This document shows positions 57,121 to 64,000 of a DNA stretch of 64,000 nucleotides, piece after piece. The stretch's first letter is position 1, and each line of letters begins with the position of its first letter. The notes under the pieces are model-generated. The model was not told the origin of the DNA. It made no database searches and saw only the letters and a program-made list of their open reading frames with translations. The stretch comes from Pseudisothecium myosuroides (lineage: Eukaryota > Streptophyta > Bryopsida > Hypnales > Lembophyllaceae). The translations under genes were made by a program, and so were the position numbers. The stretch spans positions 52,915,724 to 52,979,723 of the forward strand of contig OX637287.1 of assembly GCA_951799445.1 (NCBI GenBank). The letters are read 5' to 3'.

Positions 57121-59302
57121 TAAAAAATACTACAATGATACAATATTGAATACTACGGTGTGAAAATGTATTCAAACAACTTCTACAAAAACAGTTGGAT
57201 GAAAATTAAGATTTTTTCATCTTGCAAGGCCCCCCCCCTCCAAGTCATCTATTGGAAAAGAATTGCCCGGTGCAGTAGTGCAAGGTTAAAATTTTGATGC
57301 AAAGCTAGCGCAAGTTGGACATTTATATACACTAATACACTTTGCATGAATGATGAGATTTTGTGTTTGTAGACAGTGTGCAATTGTTATAGTCTAAAGT
57401 AGTAGATAGCACATTATTATTCAATTGGACATATGGTAGATTACTTGTTGTACATCCAATCCTCTGAAAAATAAACTCTCTTGATTTCTCCAAAAGTTTG
57501 GTAGTAACTATACTTGTAATAATTCACGTATTTAAGATTAAAATTGCATTTCGAAATAAAATCTTTAAGTATTTCTTTCAACCATCTGTAATTCATTTCA
57601 ATTTCTTTTTCAAAATCTTCAAATATAAATTTTTGAGTTTTTTTTTGTAGTATAAATACAAAAAATTAGAAAAAACAATAGACTAGTGGGAAAAATATAT
57701 AGAATGACACTCCAAGAATGATACCAAATGCATTGCGTGCTGCTTAGTGACGCTTAGTTCTTTCAAAGTGCCTTTGTGGCACTTCACTTCTAGTGACACC
57801 AAGGGTTACAATCTTCTAACACTACACTGTATGCCACATATTTGTAGCGTTATGTTTTAACATTAGTCACATGATCTTTGACTACTATCATTCAACTTCC
57901 ACAAGACATTAGGCATGCATATCATTTAATGACATTGGGTGTATTTTCTATTAATGTCCAATTGCTTGGTGGTGGCACTATTCACCTTTGTCTAGTGCTA
58001 ACCACTTTTGAATGGTACGCAACTTTGTACTAGGCCCAAGCAACTTCACTTTGGGATTTCATGAATAATTAGTCGGGACTCAATGTCATGACCTAGAACT
58101 CACATCATTTAATTGACCGGTATTAAGAAATGTCCAAAAACATTCTATAGTGTTATAAAGGTAGTGATGAAACTCCATCACCAACCTCACTGATTGTAGT
58201 CATTTTGGCTTACCACATTACCATAATTCTAGAGTGCGGAAGGAGACCAACCTTTTTCATAATATTCTTTGTAGAATTTGGTAGACCCATGTCCTCTCCT
58301 ACAGGTCACCATGCCAAGACATCCAAAATACCTTCCCCCTTGAGAATGTACTCGATTCCCATACTAGCCTCAAACTGAACTCTAAAAGACTTGATTTTTC
58401 CATAAAAATAATTTTTATCTCTGAACTCCAAATCCAAAATGCGAGCCTATTTTCATAATCTATTCTTTTTGTAGATAACCGTGGACTATTCACTTTCTCA
58501 AGTATTCAGTGAACAAGGGTTAGTTATGGCCCTTTAAAGGTTTAAGGCCCCCAGGAAGTAGTGTAGTTCTCCAAGACTCTATTCCCTTTGTTTTCCCATA
58601 ACTTCTAGTCGATAGCTAAGCTCTCTAAGAGCCTTAGCATTTTAGTTTTTTTTTGTCTTCTTAGCTTTCCAATGATATGCGGCATGCCCTATTTGGATGA
58701 GGATTCCTCTTGGAAGTCCCTCTTCTATGTCCCATACTGTCCTTGGGTTTATGGCTAGGACATTGGTAACTTTGAAGAGCCATATCTTTTTAATCACAAC
58801 TTGAAACCTTGTGTTCTTTAGACACTTGAACATGTGCTCTTACCATCTTTCTAAATATGTGTGGCATGCCCCTTGTTTAATCCCAACTAAAGCGCTATAG
58901 TGTCCTATCTGTTAAGTATTCCTCATTTCTACTAACCTTGTCTCTTGCATGGCTTGGGAAGTCAACCCCAAGGTCCTCTTGCTCATTAAGGTGACACAGA
59001 CACATCTTGTAGTGAAGGTCATGACAAAACCATCTTGCATAACAAATTATGATGTTTTCTTCCAAGATAAAATACACATTTTGGATTATAAAAGACATTC
59101 ATCCATTTGATTTCATTTTTCTATGTTTTTCCTTCCTAGGGTACCTTCTTCTTAAAGGCATATATGTCATTAATCATTTTTTTCACATTTAAAAAAAATT
59201 GATTTTTTAATTTTAAAGTACTTCCAAAAGAAAAAATGAATATTGTGCAAAATGCTATGCTTTATTGGAACGCTCTTTCTCAAGTGCAATGACCCCATAG
59301 AT
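57121..59302. other. Intergenic; possible decayed minus-strand coding remnant at 58299-59098
   Basis: Mostly featureless. Three short minus-strand frames follow one another at 58299-58493, 58642-58833 and 58895-59098 (for example NRLAFWIWSSEIKIIF and LGVDFPSHARDKVSRNEE). They could be a degraded transposon protein, but no domain is recognisable. Confidence 0.3.
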
Positions 59303-59360
59303 GGTTCAAACTGCACGGTCTGAAAATGGCATATGGATTATTGCCATTTTAATGAAATTT
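59303..59360. mobile_element. TTAAAATGG palindromic MITE, half copy 6
   Basis: Only the centre and one arm remain: TTCAAACTGCACGGTCTGAAA, ATGGCATATGGAT, then TTGCCATTTTAATGAAAT. Confidence 0.65.
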
Positions 59361-59687
59361 GCCATCTTCATTTTAAAGATGGCGCAATGTAGTACTACAA
59401 TACTTGAGCCTTTAGTGAATGGTTTCCAATCTTTTGTCAAGATGAATCAAAGATGCATCTATTTGATTGCCTTTTTAAGAATTCATCAAGCCTTCATTGA
59501 AAAATTCAGAAAATCTGTGAAAATACTTCAAAAATAAAAAATTCTCTTGAAAATTTATGATTTCATTTCTCTAGAAGTAAAAAAAACTTAGAAACCTCTA
59601 ATTGTGAATTTGATTCAACCTAAGTATGCATATTAGGCTATTAGTTGTAAATGAATGGTTTAAGATAGTTCTACATGAGGTCTTTAG

Positions 59688-61350
59688 CCCCTAAAAGATA
59701 AAGTAACATTTTTTGGCAAGATAGCATTCTTTGTCATCTATGGGTGATTGCAAGAAAGACTAGCCGGAAAATGTAGCGTTTTCCACAGTACTCATGTTTT
59801 CTTTCGGGAGTACTGTATAAGTAGAAAAACAATTTTAAAAAAATGTGAAAAATATTTTTAATGTACACACCTTTAAGAAGAAGATACCATAAGAAGGAAA
59901 AGCATAGAAAAAATCTCTAAGTAGGAGAACTAGAAAAGTCTCATGAACTAGCAAGATCTCAAGAAAATAGGTATTGTTACATTTTAATTTGTAAAAAAAT
60001 AAGAAAATCAATTTTTAAGAAAACTAAAAATTGGTCATTTGGGAGAACTTTAGGATGAAGAGATTTCACCAAAAGAATGATCTTAAAACCATCGTCAATG
60101 TTTAGAAATGTGCGCGCAAGCCGCAAGGGAGCCCTGTTTGCACACTTGTGGAGGGCATAAAATAAAATATTTTAAAGTTTCCTTTGGTAGAAACATGAAT
60201 TTCTAATATAGAAATAGACCACAAAATTTCAGCTCTAGATCATTAATTTTGGATACTTCCCAGTACTTAAAACCCCTAAATCGAAAAGTATGACAAATTA
60301 ACTAAATTTAAATTTAAATATAAAATGATTTTAAAAAAATTCTAAAAAATAAGGGAACCAAATAGTATCAAGTTAGACATCTCTAATAAGAATTTCAAGT
60401 TTATTGGGTTCATGCTTCAAAAGTTATAGCACATGACAACTCCATCACTTCAAGTGTGACGCAAAATAATACTAGTCTTTCTTGCAATCACCCCTATTTG
60501 CAAACGTAATTTTTGTTTTATTCTTTGAAATTTGTATGCAACATATAGTCAAAGAGTAACTTTAAGGCGCAATAATTTTCTTAACTTTTGACTACATAGC
60601 TAAAAAATTATTATATGATATTTAGTTTCTTTTTGAGTCTAGGCAACTTAGAAAAAATCACTTTTTAAGAAATAAAAATTTGAAATTGGTATTCATATAT
60701 AGGTGGAAAGCTTTTAATTGTTCCATTTTGATGAATGAGATGAAAGTTATGAGGAATTCTCATTTGCGGGTAGTTATGGAATCTCTACTCTGAAAAATAC
60801 TTTCAAGTCTTTTATTTTTGGAAAAAAATAAAATTATAGGATGTAGATTGTTTATTAAAATATTATATTATAATATTATATTACAACCATTGGGATTGGC
60901 ATTTTTTAATTCCATAATTAAATTCTCAACAATTTAGTATTTTCAATCATTCTCTACTTCTTTCTACTAACTTTTTTTTTCAAGAATGAATTTGAAATTT
61001 TTTTGTTGAAATTTTTTGTATATATTTCCAACTTTATTTCTTCACCATATTATAATGGAGAGTTGCAAGTTGTAGGATCTACACATTTTTGGGTAAAAGG
61101 TTTGAAAGATGAAATCTAACCATTTGGAAAGCATTGAAAATTCATCTTTTTCAAATCCAAGCATCAATATCTTGCAATTGGTAAGGTTTCTTATTCTGAA
61201 ATTTTAAGAGGGTGTACTCTAACAAATTATCTAAAAGATCCTACGGTTAAATTTGTTAAAAAATAAATATAGGTGAATATTTTAGCCTCGCTTTGGAGAT
61301 TAATATTTTGAAGCAGTTTTGGGCCTCTAACTGTGAGAAAACTTTAGGGG
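59688..61350 (+). mobile_element. TTAA/CCCCTAAAGGAC element split by a GGGTGATTGCA element
   Basis: Left end TTAGCCCCTAAAAG (TTAA eroded to TTAG at 59684-59687), right end ACTTTAGGGG then TTAA at 61351-61354. Subtracting the nested unit and its duplicated CTAT (756 bp) leaves 907 bp, the family length. Landmarks GGGTAGTTATGGA, CATTGGGATTGGCATTTTT, AAGATCCTACGGTTAAAT are present. Confidence 0.8.
59742..60493 (+). mobile_element. Non-autonomous TIR element, GGGTGATTGCA family, copy 2 (nested)
   Basis: A 752-bp unit with ends GGGTGATTGCAAGAAAGACT and AGTCTTTCTTGCAATCACCC, perfect 20-bp inverted repeats. CTAT flanks both sides (59738-59741 and 60494-60497). The interior (GTGCGCGCAAGCCGCAAGGG, AAATTTCAGCTCTAGATCAT) matches 12567-13310. 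Confidence 0.88.
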
Positions 61351-61382
61351 TTAATGCTAATGATGTAATGTGATCATCACTA

Positions 61383-61485
61383 CACAAAATAGTGAAATTA
61401 GGTTGCCCCACACTAATTTCTCATATCTAACACTTTCAGACATGGTGAACTATAGTCTGGGGCAACCTAATTTCACTATTTTGTG
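61383..61485. mobile_element. 103-bp TA-flanked MITE with perfect 28-bp TIRs
   Basis: TA at 61381-61382 and 61486-61487. The ends are CACAAAATAGTGAAATTAGG plus TTGCCCCA and their exact complement. TA target suggests Tc1/mariner mobilisation. No mismatch in 28 bp implies recent activity. Confidence 0.88.
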
Positions 61486-61487
61486 TA

Positions 61488-62104
61488 GTTTCCCAGGCAA
61501 CGGTTCCGTGATTTAGATTCAAGTGAGCATTGTTCAGAATCTCAGCTAGCATTTAATTAACAACTGAAGTGTTTTAAGGGCAGTAAATACACAAAATTTA
61601 ATATTAACTCGGCGACTTCATGATCGACGTAGTTCACGCGTGGTCAACAGTCTAGTTACAGCGCCGCAGCTGTTACAGTTTCATGAGCTGCTGCCATCTC
61701 TAATCCTCGAAAATCTATTTCTGACAGGCCCTCTAATGGAAGTTGACTAAAGGGAATGATTGCCTTCAATCATGTTGGAATTGTAATTTGGCGAGTACTA
61801 CTTGCTTCAGATGTCTGCAAACAGATCAAGGTTGATCACAACAAGTTTGAATGCGATGTAAATGAGTTGAAGACCCTGAACGACGAGACTCGAGAGCAGC
61901 TAGAAAATCATGATCAGAGCAGTCTGTAACTAATCTAACAGGGTAGTATGAAATGAATGAATAAATAAATGTGACCTCTAGCTACATTTTAACTAATATA
62001 ATTGTAAATTGCTGATCAAATGCATGCACCCGAACTCGGGTCAATGTAAGCATTGATGAATAATAATCCTGGCTGTCTACTAGCAGTGGCACAATTATTT
62101 TAAT
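61488..62104. other. GRAS gene 3' flank, no other gene seen
   Basis: 61,980-62,104 is probably the 3' UTR of the minus-strand GRAS gene. The remainder shows no domain. Confidence 0.45.
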
Positions 62105-64000
62105 CTAAGATGACGGGCTTGTGATGAGCTTCCAAGCAGTGCTGCAAATGACCGCCTGCTCCTTCCATGTGAGGTTAACTCGATTTTCGACTGTTTCCAG
62201 ACCCCACCCTTTCTTGTATCTGGACAAACAGGCAAACAGCGTTAACATTCAACACGTACCCAATCAGTCCTCTATAATTGATGGTCCAGAAACCAATTAA
62301 TTATATAATATATGAATATGACATCAATCATGAGAATCAGTACACGATCGATATATTAATATATCAAGAAAAAATTACGACCGGTACGTGATCGATACAT
62401 TATTATTTATAGCATGAAAAAAGCACTTTGAAGTTGTTAGTACATTCAACCTTTTGAGAAGAGCTTGAACGTCATCAACGACATCAGGGGTAAAGGGGGC
62501 AGGTTCGAAGCCGACGTGTCGAAGGCGAGAATCCCAATACAGTCCCAACTCCTGCCGCTCCATATTCTCCGACGGATCACAACTCAACAGATTAACCAAC
62601 TTGCGTGCACAGTTCCTCTCCAGCATGAGTCGCTCATTGCTGGCTCGAGGAAAACTCTCTTCCAACGAGTCGAAGAAGAGTGAGTAAAATCGCAGTGCCT
62701 CACGAAAACAGCTAAAAAAATCTGATGCGTCCAGGTTGGCTTCATCCTCCACAAGTATCATGATCTGCATTTCGACACGTCAGACTCGATCATGCATAGT
62801 CACATGAGATCAGAAGAGTCATGCATTAACTATGTTTATTAAGAATTAAATTATACTGCCCATATCATGATATATATGGTAATTAGTCTGATTACCGAAA
62901 TTTATATTAATGATGAAGTAGTTGTCTCAGAGAATGTATCAGTGAACTTCACGTATATTCTTTCACGAAGTCGATTTCATTCAGTCAACTGAAACCTAAG
63001 GTCTGTACGTACCACAAGGCCTATACGTACCAATCGTAGTGTATCGAATTCGGGGTATTTGAACTTCATAATTTGAAACATGCCAGTTCACGAAAATATT
63101 AAAACCAGAATATCTTGGGGTTAATTAATTAGCGTTTCATGTAAAGACTGAAGGGGAGCCTGTCGCATGAACAACAGGACTCCTCAGGGAATGTCCCACA
63201 TCGGGAACTGAGTTATACGTATGAGATACGAGCATTCATGCATTAATTAACTTCAGGAGCTAATTAACACATTATTCTACTATTTCACTACTGTATTAGC
63301 AAGTGTTATACTGTAATAAGGAGACCGTTTCAGAGAACTGATCAGTATTAATTAGCGATTCGGAAAATTCAGAGTATGTAGTTCGTCTTGACGACAACTG
63401 GGCTCGATCCCGGCAAGCAGTCGGAACGGATAGATATCTGATAAGAACAGTCACGTAGTAACTTCAGGATCTAATTATTGCATTATGCTACCAATTATGC
63501 AAACAGTTACATTGATTTGTCCGATTAGTGTTTGTTACGATATGAACTTACTCATGGTAATTTGTAACTTTTTACGGTAGAAACTTATTTTTAACCATTT
63601 TAGGTGTGCAAGTGCTAGCGGTGTTGAAGAATCATCACTGGTAAAAAAAGTTATAACCATGTGTAAGTTCGCTTCGTAACACGCACTGAAACGACAAATC
63701 AGTTCGTTAATAATTAACTAGTATTATATATTAACGATAAATCAAGAACCTTTTCAGAGTATTAAAAGCAGAATACCTTGGGATTAGCGTTGCGGAAAGT
63801 ATAGAGGAGTCGGTCGCGATTGCAACAAGGCTCCTGGGGATCGGAGCTGATGTGATGCAGGGTCTGCACGCAGGTGATGGCCAGTGCTTCCGTTCCATCT
63901 TGCCGCAGATTCAGTACCGCCAGATCCAGAAGCTCCAGGCGAGGCTGGTGCAGCACAGTCCCCTCGAACGGCACGCCCATGAGGCGAGCGAATCGTTCCA
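62105..64000 (-). CDS. SHR: SHORT-ROOT-like GRAS transcription regulator, 3' part
   Basis: A nuclear GRAS-domain regulator, truncated by the right window edge. Exons (minus): >64000-63777, 62764-62451, 62219-62105; phases join (AAG|ATC and AG|A). Encoded in order: RFARLMGVPFE, leucine-rich II region (EALAITCVQTLHHI...RDRLLYTFRNANPK), the PFYRE region (IMILVEDEANLD...FFSCFREALRFYSLFFDSLEESFP..SNERLMLERNCAR) and SAW (GLYWDSRLRHVGF, DVVDDVQALLKRYKKGWGL, LTWKEQAVICSTAWKL). LEESFP.SNERLMLER and DVVDDV.ALLKRYK.GW are SHR-subfamily traits. In angiosperms SHR moves between cells and pairs with SCARECROW to control asymmetric division. The SAW end has VICSTAW where VVWASAW is usual. Two introns split the GRAS domain; angiosperm SHR genes typically have none. 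Confidence 0.9.
62765..63776 (-). other. Intron of the GRAS gene (1,012 bp)
   Basis: Donor AAG|gtattctg and acceptor aatgcag|ATC on the minus strand. No open frame or bounded transposon inside. GTCCCACATCG (63193-63203) resembles the plant snRNA upstream element but lacks a correctly spaced TATA box. Confidence 0.75.

Noticed and set aside
58299..59098. A minus-strand transposon protein gene
   Set aside because: Three short consecutive frames hinted at it, but no catalytic motif (RT, integrase, endonuclease, DDE) could be seen.
63193..63203. GTCCCACATCG, like the plant snRNA upstream sequence element
   Set aside because: No TATA box at the spacing used by Pol II or Pol III snRNA promoters and no snRNA-like sequence downstream; it lies inside the GRAS intron.
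63400..63425. GGGCTCGATCCCGGCA, like a tRNA T-arm
   Set aside because: No acceptor stem, D-arm or anticodon arm could be fitted upstream.

Overview
This is a eukaryotic nuclear window from a land plant. It holds exons of a clade-specific plant PP2C, a plant receptor-like kinase, a plastid-type starch synthase (GT5) and a SHORT-ROOT-type GRAS regulator, all with GT-AG introns. The rest is AT-rich intergenic DNA packed with degenerate transposons. I cannot fix the species; short introns and dense non-autonomous DNA transposons would suit a non-flowering land plant, but that is a guess. All exon joins were made by eye from codon phase, splice dinucleotides and remembered family motifs.

Layout. 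84-5524: a nearly complete but decayed Ty1/copia retrotransposon on the minus strand (two LTRs, PBS, PPT, broken gag-pro-int-RT-RNase H), with a 414-bp TTAA-flanked element inside its 5' LTR. 5.5-28.5 kb: gene-poor DNA made largely of nested non-autonomous elements, dominated by a ~920-bp family whose ends read TTAA-CCCCTAAAGGAC. A Ca2+-ATPase gene fragment (about 14.84-15.14 kb) has lost its phosphorylated Asp. 29.1-35.1 kb: an intact-looking seven-exon PP2C gene (plus strand) with a MITE and a retroposon in its introns. 37.2-40.0 kb: a minus-strand LRR receptor-like gene predicted to be a pseudokinase. 41-50 kb: more nested MITEs, including a 179-bp-arm hairpin. 51.0-54.75 kb: ten in-phase exons of a starch synthase that lacks its N-terminal half. 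55-61.5 kb: repeats. 62.1-64.0 kb: the 3' end of a SHR-like GRAS gene (minus strand), running off the right edge.

The genes show no operon-like linkage; each is an independent plant transcription unit: PP2C (cytosolic or membrane signalling), LRR pseudokinase (cell-surface signalling), starch synthase (plastid glucan), GRAS (nuclear transcription control). The most unusual content is the transposon record: several TTAA-flanked families, datable by nesting, with insertions re-using the TTAA of older elements.
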